Below are positions 16,418 to 25,000 of a stretch of DNA of 64,000 nt, piece after piece; the first letter of the stretch is position 1, and each line of letters starts with the position of its first letter. Under the pieces are notes generated by a model that worked only from the letters and a program-made list of their open reading frames with translations, made no database searches and was not told the origin of the DNA. Location of the stretch: NCBI RefSeq assembly GCF_017876755.1, contig NZ_JAGIOO010000001.1, positions 8,107,786-8,171,785 on the forward strand. Reading direction: 5' to 3'. The DNA comes from Crossiella equi. Its GTDB lineage: Bacteria; Actinomycetota; Actinomycetes; Mycobacteriales; Pseudonocardiaceae. The position numbers and the translations under genes are program-made.

Positions 16418-17620
16418 ATGACCGGCAACGTCGCACCCCTGGCGGACCAGCTCACCGCCGACTTCTACAACTTCGAGGCCCTGCTGCCCGACGAGGAGCG
16501 CAAGCTGCTGCTCAAGGCCCGCGAGCTGATGACCGAGCAGGTCAAGCCGCTGGTCAACGAGAACTGGGGCAAGGACCACTTCCCGCGCGAGCTGATCGAG
16601 ATCTTCCGCGGCAGCGGCCTGGCGGGCCTGCCCTACGAGGGCTACGGCGAGCACCCGGCGGCCACCAGCAACCTGCTCAGCGGCATGCTGGCCATGGAGA
16701 TGACCCGCACCGACGCCTCGGTCGCCACCTTCTTCGGTGTCCACAACGGACTCGCGATGTACTCGATCCACTCCGGCGGCTCGCAGGAGCAGCGCGACCG
16801 CTGGCTGCCCGCGATGGCCGCGATGGACAAGATCGGCGCCTTCGCCATGACCGAGCCCCTGGGCGGGTCGGACGTGGCCGGTGGCATGCGCACCACGGCC
16901 CGCCGCGAGGGCGACACCTGGGTCCTCAACGGCGCCAAGAAGTGGATCGGCAACGCCACCTTCGCCGACTACGTGGTGGTCTGGGCCCGCGACGAGGCCG
17001 ACAACCACGTCAAGGGCTTCGTGGTGGAGAAGGGCACCCCGGGCTTCGTCCCGGTCAAGATCGAGGGCAAGTTCGCCTTCCGCATCGTGGAGAACGCCGA
17101 GATCACCCTGACCGAGGTGCGCGTCCCGGAGGCCAACCGCCTGCAGAACATCAACTCCTTCCGCGACGTCGCCGAGATCCTCCGCGCGACCCGGGGCGGC
17201 GTGGCCTGGCAGGCCCTCGGTGTGATGATCGGCGCCTACGAGCTGGCCCTGGCCTACGCCAAGGAGCGCAAGCAGTTCGGCCGCCCGATCGCGGGCTTCC
17301 AGCTGGTGCAGGACCTGCTGGTGAAGAGCCTGGGCAACATCACCGCGAGCTGGGGCATGCTGGTCCAGCTGGCCCGCCTGCAGGACGGCGGCATCTTCCG
17401 CGACGAGCACTCCTCACTGGCCAAGGCCTTCGTCACCTCCCGCATGCGCGAGGTCGTGGCCTGGAGCCGGGAGATCTTCGGCGGCAACGGCATCGTCCTG
17501 GACAACGACATCATGCGCTTCTTCGCCGACGCGGAGGCGATCTACTCCTTCGAGGGCACCCGCGAGATGAACACCCTCATCGTGGGCAAGTCGATCACGG
17601 GGCAGAGCGCGTTCGTGTGA
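16418..17620 (+). CDS. Acyl-CoA dehydrogenase, glutaryl-CoA dehydrogenase-like
   Basis: This 400-residue FAD enzyme shows the flavin-binding FAMTEPLGGSDVAGG and KKWIGNATFADYVVVWARD segments and the C-terminal RxxFGG-type helix (SREIFGGNGI). The catalytic base is Glu379 in YSFEGTREMN, where glutaryl-CoA and crotonobetainyl-CoA-type enzymes carry it. It should form a 2,3-enoyl-CoA, feeding the hydratase in the same operon. ATG 16418 has AAGGAGGAG upstream, inside the end of the dehydrogenase gene. It is the last gene before a strong terminator. Confidence 0.9.
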   Translation: MTGNVAPLADQLTADFYNFEALLPDEERKLLLKARELMTEQVKPLVNENWGKDHFPRELIEIFRGSGLAGLPYEGYGEHPAATSNLLSGMLAMEMTRTDASVATFFGVHNGLAMYSIHSGGSQEQRDRWLPAMAAMDKIGAFAMTEPLGGSDVAGGMRTTARREGDTWVLNGAKKWIGNATFADYVVVWARDEADNHVKGFVVEKGTPGFVPVKIEGKFAFRIVENAEITLTEVRVPEANRLQNINSFRDVAEILRATRGGVAWQALGVMIGAYELALAYAKERKQFGRPIAGFQLVQDLLVKSLGNITASWGMLVQLARLQDGGIFRDEHSSLAKAFVTSRMREVVAWSREIFGGNGIVLDNDIMRFFADAEAIYSFEGTREMNTLIVGKSITGQSAFV

Positions 17621-17635
17621 GGCCGGACCGAACGG

Positions 17636-17665
17636 GCAGCCGGTGGCCGAGAGGTCACCGGCTGC
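17636..17665 (+). terminator. Transcription terminator of the catabolic operon
   Basis: GCAGCCGGTG (17636-17645) and CACCGGCTGC (17656-17665) form a perfect 10-bp stem with a 10-base loop, followed by TTC. The hairpin lies 16 bases after the acyl-CoA dehydrogenase stop. Confidence 0.75.
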
Positions 17666-17729
17666 TTCACGTGCACCTACCGCCCGGCCTGGTGCCCGCC
17701 GTCGTGCCACGATGGGCGAAACCCCGGCC

Positions 17730-18242
17730 TCAGAACCAGAACCGGACCGCCGTGACCACGCAGCCCGAGTGCGGCCGCCGCTGCTCGGCCTCCTCAACGG
17801 TCAGGTACACCCCGTGCGCGACCAGCTCGGCACGGCCCGGGACGGACTCGGTGACCGCGTAGGCGTACCGCTGCCTGCGCGGCTGTCCGGGCTCGGTCCG
17901 CCCGGCCCGCAAGGCCGCCACCATCTCCGCCACCGGCGCGACCGCCTGCCGCAACCCGCCGCGCATCCCCTCCAGGAGCCCACCCCGGGCCGGTCCGGAC
18001 TCCAACCACGCGGCCACCACCCGGTCCGCTGCCCCGGTGCTCTCCAGCGCGAAGACGCTGTCGGCACCGCAGCGCTCGACGCGCCGCACCCGCAGCCCCC
18101 GGTACTCCGCCCGCACCGCCAGCTCCGCCACCTGCCCGAACCGCAGGTCGACCCCGTCGCCCCGCAACAACAACTGGCCGTGACTGGGCGTCCAGTCCTG
18201 CCAGCGGAACACCTCGTCGGACTCGAACAGCACCGCGCTCAC
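17730..18242 (-). CDS. Uncharacterised protein, paralog of the upstream gene
   Basis: I do not recognise the family of this 170-residue protein. Residues 1-50 (AVLFESDEVFRWQDWTPSHG, QLLLRGDGVDLRFG, YRGLRVR) align with the N-terminus of the gene immediately upstream, and both end in an R-rich AYAV/AYLV segment followed by a strand-rich tail. There is no signal peptide, membrane segment or obvious catalytic motif. The GTG start at 18242 overlaps the upstream stop (GTGA), so the two are translationally coupled and likely act together. Confidence 0.65.
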   Translation of the reverse strand: MSAVLFESDEVFRWQDWTPSHGQLLLRGDGVDLRFGQVAELAVRAEYRGLRVRRVERCGADSVFALESTGAADRVVAAWLESGPARGGLLEGMRGGLRQAVAPVAEMVAALRAGRTEPGQPRRQRYAYAVTESVPGRAELVAHGVYLTVEEAEQRRPHSGCVVTAVRFWF

Positions 18243-18718
18243 GGGAACACCACCTCCACCGGCGCGACCGAACGAACCCCCGCGGTCTCCTGCCGCTCGG
18301 CGTCGGCCAGGCTGAGGTGCACCGACACCGGCAACGGCTCCCCGCCCACCAGGGCCGCGCTGACCAGGTAGGCCCGCTGCCGCCGCGCCGAGGGCGGCAG
18401 CACAGCCGGATCCGGGTCGGCGAAGAAGCTGGGCTCGTCCCCGCCACAGGTCCGTCCCTCGTGCCACGCCACCGAAGCCGCGCGGACCTCATCGGCCCGC
18501 CCCGCCGACTCCAGCAGGAAGCCCCCGGCCGCCTGGCGGATCCGCAGTCCCCGGTACCAGGGCACGAGCCGCACCTCGGTGGTACCGCTGAACAACACGT
18601 CGACGCGGCTGCCCGCCGACTCGCCGCGCAGCAGCAGCCGCCCGCCCTCCGGGCTCCACTCGAACAGCTGGAAGGTCCGCTCGGAGGCGAACACCACATC
18701 GGTCACAGCCCGGATCAT
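18239..18718 (-). CDS. Uncharacterised protein, first of a coupled paralog pair
   Basis: This is a 159-residue protein of unknown function. Its N-terminus (VVFASERTFQLFEWSPEGG, RLLLRGE, WYRGLRIR) matches the next gene, pointing to a tandem duplication. It is predicted soluble and mixed alpha/beta. ATG 18718 lacks a clear ribosome site. By alignment with its paralog, translation might begin at GTG 18706. Nothing in the neighbourhood indicates a role. Confidence 0.6.
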   Translation of the reverse strand: MIRAVTDVVFASERTFQLFEWSPEGGRLLLRGESAGSRVDVLFSGTTEVRLVPWYRGLRIRQAAGGFLLESAGRADEVRAASVAWHEGRTCGGDEPSFFADPDPAVLPPSARRQRAYLVSAALVGGEPLPVSVHLSLADAERQETAGVRSVAPVEVVFP

Positions 18719-19584
18719 GCCGGAGCGAGAGGGATTCCCGCGTTCCGCTTCACCAGCGGCCGTCCCGTGCGATTCCGGAGGGCTGCCGACTGGGGGCGGC
18801 CGCGTGGCGGTTCCTGGTCTGGTACGACCGGCGGAAGCTGGTGTCCCGCAGGGCACGCCGCACGCGGAGGTTCGCCTCGACGCCCTGCCACCGAGGCTTC
18901 CCTGGCCGCTGTGCACGCCGGACTGGCGGCTGTGCATGGACACGCTGGAGCGGTTGCCCGCCCTCCGGGAACCCTGGCTGCGCGCGGTCCACCAGACGTG
19001 TCACGGCAGGGTGAGCACCTGGCCGAGCCGCCCGTCCGGGAAGGCGAAGTTCGCCGGCTCGCGGGCGCGGGTGGCCACGAACGTGCGGTACAGCTCCGGC
19101 GGCAGGCAGGCCTTCAGGGCCCGGCTGCCGTGCGGGTCCTGCCGTTCCTGCGCACGATTACCGACCAACAGCGGGAGCACGCCGCCCGGCTGGCTGCGTA
19201 GAAAGGGAGGGGCCGCACCCACGGCCGCGGGCAGTTCCGCGCCGAGGGCAAACAAAGGACATTACCCCTCCGGGCGGCCCCGGCCGAGGGTTTCACGCTC
19301 CGCTGAAACCGCCGATGACCTGGTGTTTCGCGCTTCAAAACTGATTCAACCGGGCTTGAAGGCAGATGGAAGACCGCCTTCGCACACTCTCCTCGGTGGT
19401 GGCCTGCTGGGGGTAGGCCACCCGGCACCCCGGGAGCCGCATTGAGAGCACCGAAAGTCGTCGTCGCGGGCGCGTCCACCGCGACCGTGTGGGACAGCGC
19501 CGCGGCGGTGGCGCGAGGACACCAGGAACTGCCGGAGCGTGGCCACTGGCCCAGCAGCCCGCTCCAGTAGATGGGGAAGCACCA
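18719..19584. other. Decayed region with short coding-like fragments
   Basis: No intact gene is visible in these 866 bases. Short stretches keep extreme G/C third-position bias in conflicting frames. On the plus strand, AAAWRFLVWYDRRKLVS is followed in another frame by LPPRLPWPLCTPDWRLCMD. A plus-strand tail VRVLPFLRTITDQQREHAAR stops at 19201. A minus-strand tail, LPPELYRTFVATRAREPANF, ends at 19001-19003. The two tails meet head to head near 19125. This looks like remnants of several deleted or frameshifted genes; I cannot name the families. Confidence 0.45.
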
Positions 19585-19585
19585 C

Positions 19586-19618
19586 GGGGCCTCCTCCGGT
19601 GCCAGTCCGGAGGGGCCC
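19586..19618 (-). terminator. GC-rich hairpin downstream of the SARP gene
   Basis: TCCGG (19595-19599) and CCGGA (19607-19611), extended by GGGCC/GGCCC with a bulge, form a stem-loop a few bases past the stop of the minus-strand regulator. It is a probable intrinsic terminator. Confidence 0.45.
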
Positions 19619-19626
19619 TTCCCCGC

Positions 19627-22600
19627 TCAGCCCAGCAGCCGCGCGATCTCCTCGGCCTCCGGGGCACCGATCTCGGTGAACAGCTCCAGCGCCGCCCGCC
19701 AGTGCTCCGCCGCGGCCTCGACCTCGCCCTCGGTGTGCCGGATCCGCCCGAGCACCCCGAGCGTCCGGGCCTCGCTGAGCCGCTGCCCGCTCTTGACCGC
19801 CAGCTCCAGGGCCGTCTCGACCAGCCCGGTCGCCTCGGCCAGCTCGCCCAGGTCCAGGTGGCAGGCGGCCAGCTCGGTCATCCCGGCGATCTCCAGCACC
19901 CGCATGTCGGTCTCGTGCATCTTCGCCAGGGCCTGGCGCGCGCAGTCGGCGGCCTCGGCGGGTTGGCCCACGGCCCGGTGCGCGGCCGAGAGCCCGATGA
20001 GGATGGAGGCCTCGCCGTAGCGGAACTTGATCTCGCTGGCCAGGGCCAGCGCCTCGGTGTAGCCCCGGATGCTCTCCTCGTAATGGCCCAGGCGACGGCG
20101 CACCGTCGCGTGGATCTCCAGGGCACTGGCCTCGTGGCGGCGTTCCCGGATCCGCTGGCCGCGCTCCAGGGCGTCCCGGGCCAGCGCCGCGGCCTCCTCG
20201 TAGCGGCCCAGGTCGCAGCAGGTCTCGGCCAGGCAGACCACCGCGGCCACGTAGTTGTGCGCCAGCCCCCAGCTGCGGCACAGGTCCACGCACTCGCGGT
20301 GGCACGCCGCGGCCTCGGCCAGCCGCCCGGCCGTCCAGTGCGCCAGGCCCAGGCCGTTGAGCGTGCGCAGCCGCACCGTCTTGTCGTCCAGCCGCCGCGC
20401 GATCTCCAGCGCCCGGGTGTGGCAGCGGGTGGCCTCGTCGATGTTGCCCAGGGACAGGTGGGCCACCCCGACGTAGTTGACCTCCCGGGCCTCGATCAGC
20501 TCGTCCCCGATCGCGGTGGCGATGGCCAGGGCGCGCTCGTGGTGGGCCATGGCCTCGCGTGGGACGCCGAGCTGGGCGTAGGTCCGGCCGAGGTGGTGCA
20601 GGCACTCCAGCTCGGCGACCGGGTTCGGGTCGCGCTCGTTGGCCGCCAGCGCCAGCTCCTGTTCGGCGATGGAGCCCTCGTAGTCGCTGAGGTTGTAGAA
20701 GATCAGCGCGCGCAGCGCGTGCACGGCCACCTCGGCCTGCGCGTCCCCGGACTCCCGCGCCGCGGCCAGCGCCGCGGTGCTCAGCGCGAGCCCGTCGGCG
20801 GCGTAGCCCCGGCCGGAGAAGTAGCCGCGCAGCACGTCGGCCAGCCAGCCGCTGTAGTGCCGGGTCTCCGGTACGGCCGCGGCCCGCTCGGCCGCGGCCA
20901 CCAGGTTCACCCGCTCCTCGTCCAGCCAGCGCAGCGCGGCCTCACCGTCGGCGAACGGCGTGACCACCGCCGTGGGTGTCTCCCGCAGCCGCCGCACCCC
21001 GGCGTAGAACAGCGCGGTCCCGGCCGAGGCGGTGCCCAGGTAGTGGTCGTACAGGCGGGTCTCGGCCGCGCGCAGCTCCGCCGGGCCGTCCTCGGCGCGG
21101 GCCCGGTCGGCCGCGAAGTCGCGGATCAGGTCGTGGAACTGGTAGCGCCCGCCCGCACCCCGGCTGAGCAGGCTGGCCGAGACCAGGCGGTCCAGCGAGC
21201 GCGGCACCCCGGGCACCCCGGCCATCGCGACCGCGGCGGCCTGGCTGAAGTCCGGGCCGGGCGCCAGGCCGAGCAGGCGGAACACCTGCCGGGTGGCCGG
21301 GTCCAGGGCCTGGTAGGACAGGTGGAAGGTGGCCTGCACGGCCACCGCCGGGTCGTCGTCGATGGCCAGCTCGGCCAGCCGGTCCTCGCGCAGCGCGGCC
21401 ACGTAGTCCGAGATCCTGGTGTGGCGGCGGCCGTGCAGGTTGGCCGCGGCGATGCGCAGCGCCAGCGGCAGGTGCCCGCACAGCGCGGCCAGGCGGCGCG
21501 CGTCCTCGGGCTCGGCGGCCACCGCGGCCGGACCGCACAGCTCGGCCAGCAGGTCCAGGGAGTCCGCCGGGCTCAGCACCTCCAGGTAGCGCACCCGGGC
21601 GTCGTTGAGCACGGCCAGGCTGCGCAGGTCGCCTCGGCTGGTGACCAGGGCGAGGCAGCCGGGCCCGGTGGGCAGCAGCGGCCGGACCTGCCCGGCCCCG
21701 GCGGCGTTGTCCAGCACCACCAGCACCCGCTTGCCCACCAGCAGCGAGCGGTACAGCGCGACCTGCTCCTCCAGCGTCACCGGCACCCGCTGGGCGGAGA
21801 CCCCGAGCGAGCGCAGGAACCCGGTCAGCGCCTGCTCGGTGGACACCGGGGACACCGGGTCATAGCCGCGCAGGTCGACGAAGAGCTGGCCGTCGGGGAA
21901 CCGGTCGCGGACCCGGTGCGCCCAGCGCACGGCCAGCGCGGTCTTGCCGATCCCGCCGGGCCCGACCACCACGATGGCGCGCGGCGCGGAGGCACCGGCC
22001 TCGGGCAGCTGGCCGTCCAGCGCGGCCAGGTCCTCGGTGCGCCCGGCGAAGCTGGCCAGGTCGGCGGGCAGCTGCATCGGCACCTCGGCCGAGGACGTGG
22101 CCGGTCGCGGCTCGTCGTGCAGCACGACCTCGTAGGCCTCCAGCAGCTGCGGCCCGGGGTCGGAGCCGAACTCCTCCCGCAGCGCGGACCGGATCTGCTC
22201 GTAGGCGGCCAGGGCCGCGGACTGCTGCCCGGACCGGGCCAGCGCGAGCATGAGCAGCGCCCAGAACGGCTCGCGCAGCGGGTACTCCGCGGTCAGCCCG
22301 CGCAGCTCCGGCACCAGCCGCTCGTACCGGCCGCACTCCAGGTCGGCGGTGCACCGCAGCTCCACCGCGGCCAGGCGCAGCTCGTCCAGCCGCTCGGCCT
22401 CCGCGCGCAGGAACCCGTCGCCCAGCCCGGCGAAGGCCGGACCGTGCCAGAGCCCCAGCGCCTCCCGCAGCAGCTCGGCGGCCTGCTCGAACTCCCGCTC
22501 GGCCAGGCGCTCGCGGGCGGTCAGCACGGCGTCCTCGAACTCCGGAAGGTCGTAGCGGGCGCCACCGAGCACCACGCGGTACCCGGCCTCGTCGCTGACC

Positions 22601-22833
22601 AGCAGGTCCGGCACCCCGGCCTTGCGCAGCGCGCCGCGCAGCGTGGAGGCGTAGGTCTGCACGATCGCCCGGGCGGAGGCGGGCGGACGGCTGCGCCAGA
22701 TCAGGTCGACCAGCTGCGCGGGCCCGACCGCGCCGCCGGAGCGGGCCAGCAGCGCGGCCAGCAGGGTCCTGGGCTTGGCACCGCCGAGCGGCACCGGCCG
22801 ACCGTCAACCTCGACCGAGACTGTGCCGAGCAC
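19627..22833 (-). CDS. SARP-type (AfsR/DnrI/RedD) transcriptional regulator with NB-ARC and TPR domains
   Basis: This 1068-residue pathway regulator has an N-terminal winged-helix DNA-binding domain (PVPLGGAKPRTLLAALLARS, about 12-95), a bacterial transcriptional activator domain (about 96-245), an NB-ARC ATPase (Walker A GPGGIGKT, LLVGKRVLVVLDNAA) and many C-terminal tetratricopeptide repeats (about 620-1060). The full-length AfsR architecture is present. The start is odd. GTG 22833 is the only standard start, but residues HIR encoded just upstream would restore the usual IRVLG opening, so initiation at a non-standard codon near a GGGGGAG at about 22859 is possible. No biosynthetic cluster is adjacent, so it may act at a distance. 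Confidence 0.9.
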   Translation of the reverse strand: MLGTVSVEVDGRPVPLGGAKPRTLLAALLARSGGAVGPAQLVDLIWRSRPPASARAIVQTYASTLRGALRKAGVPDLLVSDEAGYRVVLGGARYDLPEFEDAVLTARERLAEREFEQAAELLREALGLWHGPAFAGLGDGFLRAEAERLDELRLAAVELRCTADLECGRYERLVPELRGLTAEYPLREPFWALLMLALARSGQQSAALAAYEQIRSALREEFGSDPGPQLLEAYEVVLHDEPRPATSSAEVPMQLPADLASFAGRTEDLAALDGQLPEAGASAPRAIVVVGPGGIGKTALAVRWAHRVRDRFPDGQLFVDLRGYDPVSPVSTEQALTGFLRSLGVSAQRVPVTLEEQVALYRSLLVGKRVLVVLDNAAGAGQVRPLLPTGPGCLALVTSRGDLRSLAVLNDARVRYLEVLSPADSLDLLAELCGPAAVAAEPEDARRLAALCGHLPLALRIAAANLHGRRHTRISDYVAALREDRLAELAIDDDPAVAVQATFHLSYQALDPATRQVFRLLGLAPGPDFSQAAAVAMAGVPGVPRSLDRLVSASLLSRGAGGRYQFHDLIRDFAADRARAEDGPAELRAAETRLYDHYLGTASAGTALFYAGVRRLRETPTAVVTPFADGEAALRWLDEERVNLVAAAERAAAVPETRHYSGWLADVLRGYFSGRGYAADGLALSTAALAAARESGDAQAEVAVHALRALIFYNLSDYEGSIAEQELALAANERDPNPVAELECLHHLGRTYAQLGVPREAMAHHERALAIATAIGDELIEAREVNYVGVAHLSLGNIDEATRCHTRALEIARRLDDKTVRLRTLNGLGLAHWTAGRLAEAAACHRECVDLCRSWGLAHNYVAAVVCLAETCCDLGRYEEAAALARDALERGQRIRERRHEASALEIHATVRRRLGHYEESIRGYTEALALASEIKFRYGEASILIGLSAAHRAVGQPAEAADCARQALAKMHETDMRVLEIAGMTELAACHLDLGELAEATGLVETALELAVKSGQRLSEARTLGVLGRIRHTEGEVEAAAEHWRAALELFTEIGAPEAEEIARLLG

Positions 22834-22892
22834 GCGGATGTGGACAGCGGGCAGTGTCTCCCCCGGGGGACGTGGGACGAATCGGGGACATC

Positions 22893-23819
22893 CTAACCAC
22901 CGGTAACGCCATGCCGGACCGACTCGTCCACGTGCAGGGTGAACACGTCCGGGCGCGCGTAGTGCCCGACCGGGTCGAAGTCGAAGCGCGCCCGCGCGAG
23001 GTCGTCCAGGTCCAGCTCGGCGGCCACGATGCCCTCGCCGTCGCGCAGCGGCCCGGCCAGCACCTGCCCGAGCGGGGAGACGATCACCGAACCGCCCCCG
23101 ATGAGCACGGTGCCGGCCGCCTCACCCTGTACCGGGTGCACGTCGGCGGGCAGGCCGTCGCGGCGCAGGTACTGGCAGGCCGAGAGCACGAAGCACCGGC
23201 CCTCCAGGGCGATGTGGCGCATCGTGGCCTGCCAGGTGTCGCGGTCGTCCACGGTCGGCGCGCACCACAGGTCCACGCCCTTGGCGTACATGGCCGTGCG
23301 GAACAGCGGCATGTAGTTCTCCCAGCAGATCGCCGAGCCCAGCCGCGCCGCGCCGGTGTCCACGACCGGGAGCGTGGACCCGTCGCCCTGGCCCCACAGG
23401 TAGCGCTCGCCCGCGGTCGGCATCAGCTTGCGGTGCAGGCCCAGGTAGCCCTCCGGGCCGAAGAGCAGGGCCACGCAGTACAGCGTGCCGCCCTGCCGCT
23501 GCACCGCGCCGACCACCGCGTGCACCCCCAGCTCACCGGTCAGCGCGGCCAGGGCCCCGACCTCCGGGCCGGGCACCTCGATCGCGGCGGCGTGGTAGCG
23601 GCGGAACAGCTCACGCCCCTCGGGAGAGCGGCTGCCGACCGTGATGCCGAAGTCCAGGCCCTTGGGGTAGCCGCCGAGGAAGGCCTCCGGCAGCACCACG
23701 ACCTGGGCGCCGTGCTCGCGGACGGCCTGGCGGATCAGCTCCTGGGCCTTGGCCAGCGCGGCGGGGGTGTCGAACAGCGGGGCGGCGGCCTGGACGACGG
23801 CGGCGGTGATCGACGGCAT
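22893..23819 (-). CDS. Nitrilase / carbon-nitrogen hydrolase
   Basis: This 308-residue C-N hydrolase has the full Glu45-Lys131-Cys165 triad (VVLPEAFLGGYPKG, LHRKLMPT, SAICWENYMP). The CWENYMP context and the HRKLMPT motif are those of true nitrilases (nitrile to acid plus ammonia) rather than amidases. ATG 23819 starts the gene just 3 bases after the upstream pentapeptide-repeat stop, so the two are probably co-transcribed. The substrate is unknown; aromatic or aliphatic nitriles are typical. Confidence 0.92.
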   Translation of the reverse strand: MPSITAAVVQAAAPLFDTPAALAKAQELIRQAVREHGAQVVVLPEAFLGGYPKGLDFGITVGSRSPEGRELFRRYHAAAIEVPGPEVGALAALTGELGVHAVVGAVQRQGGTLYCVALLFGPEGYLGLHRKLMPTAGERYLWGQGDGSTLPVVDTGAARLGSAICWENYMPLFRTAMYAKGVDLWCAPTVDDRDTWQATMRHIALEGRCFVLSACQYLRRDGLPADVHPVQGEAAGTVLIGGGSVIVSPLGQVLAGPLRDGEGIVAAELDLDDLARARFDFDPVGHYARPDVFTLHVDESVRHGVTGG

Positions 23820-23822
23820 GCC

Positions 23823-24797
23823 TCAGAGCGTACGAGTGGTCCCCGGGGCGCGTTCGAGGATTCCGAGCGGCGTGCCGCCGCCGGGGCGCTGCACCGGCAC
23901 GTACGACCGCTGCGCGCGCAGCGACCAGCCCGCGGGCCACAGGCCCCGGGCGGCCCCGGTCAGCGGTGCCTGCGCCCCGTCCAGGCTCAGGTTCTCCTCC
24001 CCGCAGATGACCCCGGTCAGGTCGGCGTGCCCGAGGAAGGTCGCGTCCACGAACCAGGCGTCGCCCTCGAAGACCGCACCGGCGAAGCGGGCGTCCCCGG
24101 TGAAGGTGACCGCGCCGAAGTCGGCGTCCTGGCGGAAGACCGCGCCGGAGAAGTCGGCGGTGTCGCGGAACCTCGTACGGGCGAAGTCGGCGCGCCCGGT
24201 GACCTGGCAGCCGCCGAAGGTGGTCCGCCCGCCGAAGCTGGCGCCGGCGCACCGCAGCTCCCGCACCACGGTCCGGCCCAGGTCGAACCCGTCCAGGACG
24301 GCCCCGCGCAGGTCCAGGTCGACATCCGGCCAGAAGTCCGTCCCGGCGCGCAGGTGCTCGGCCAGGACGTGCGCCACGCTGGCGCGCACCTGCTCCTCGG
24401 CCGTCCCGCCCTCGCTGGGCAGGCGCAGGTAGCCGCACCACAGGTCCACCACCAGCTGCCGGTGCCCGGGGTGGTCCTGGGCGAGGCGTTCCAGCGCGTA
24501 CACCCCGGCCAGCCGCACCGCCGCCCGCTCGGACCCGAGCTGTTCCGCCGCCCGCGCGAACAGTTCGGTGACCTGGCAGGACTCCGGTGCGACCGGCTCG
24601 GGACGCGGCGAACGGCGCACCGCCCGCGGCAGCACCAGCCCGGCGCCCAGGACGGCCGAGACCAGGACCGCGGTGCGCACCGCCTCGCCGTGCGAACCGT
24701 CCGCCCACAGCGCCCACCCGGTGAGCGCGCCGACGAGGACGACCACCACCGCCAGCAGTGTGCTGACGTGCTTCTCAGGCAGGGACAACCGGTTCAT
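23823..24797 (-). CDS. Membrane-anchored pentapeptide-repeat protein
   Basis: This protein of about 324 residues has two N-terminal membrane helices (about 11-28 and 40-57) and then a helical segment. A C-terminal right-handed beta-helix of pentapeptide repeats follows (ADFARTRFRDTADFSGAVF, ADFGAVTFTGDARFAGAVF, with F or L at every fifth position). Such proteins are often of unknown role, acting as protein-binding scaffolds. ATG 24797 is used; GTG 24803 is possible, and neither has a strong ribosome site. It is followed after 3 bases by the nitrilase gene. Confidence 0.85.
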   Translation of the reverse strand: MNRLSLPEKHVSTLLAVVVVLVGALTGWALWADGSHGEAVRTAVLVSAVLGAGLVLPRAVRRSPRPEPVAPESCQVTELFARAAEQLGSERAAVRLAGVYALERLAQDHPGHRQLVVDLWCGYLRLPSEGGTAEEQVRASVAHVLAEHLRAGTDFWPDVDLDLRGAVLDGFDLGRTVVRELRCAGASFGGRTTFGGCQVTGRADFARTRFRDTADFSGAVFRQDADFGAVTFTGDARFAGAVFEGDAWFVDATFLGHADLTGVICGEENLSLDGAQAPLTGAARGLWPAGWSLRAQRSYVPVQRPGGGTPLGILERAPGTTRTL

Positions 24798-25000
24798 GCC
24801 CACGAGCTTGGGTCAGCCCGGTCACGGTCCGGTCATCAGAGGGGTTGCGAGTCAAGCACTCCGGACAAGTGTGTCCGCGGCGTGACCGGCTCAGGCCGCG
24901 GGGGTGTGACCCGGTGGACCCGTGCCGCTTTCCGACGGGAAGGACAACGCGAAAAGTTGGAAAATCCAACCCCGTTGTGGGCCAACGCTATGCTGCCCCG

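Noticed and set aside
19489-22896. A 1135-codon plus-strand frame opposite the SARP regulator
   Set aside because: It is dominated by Gly/Arg/Gln/Pro with no recognisable motifs; the opposite strand encodes a complete AfsR-type protein.
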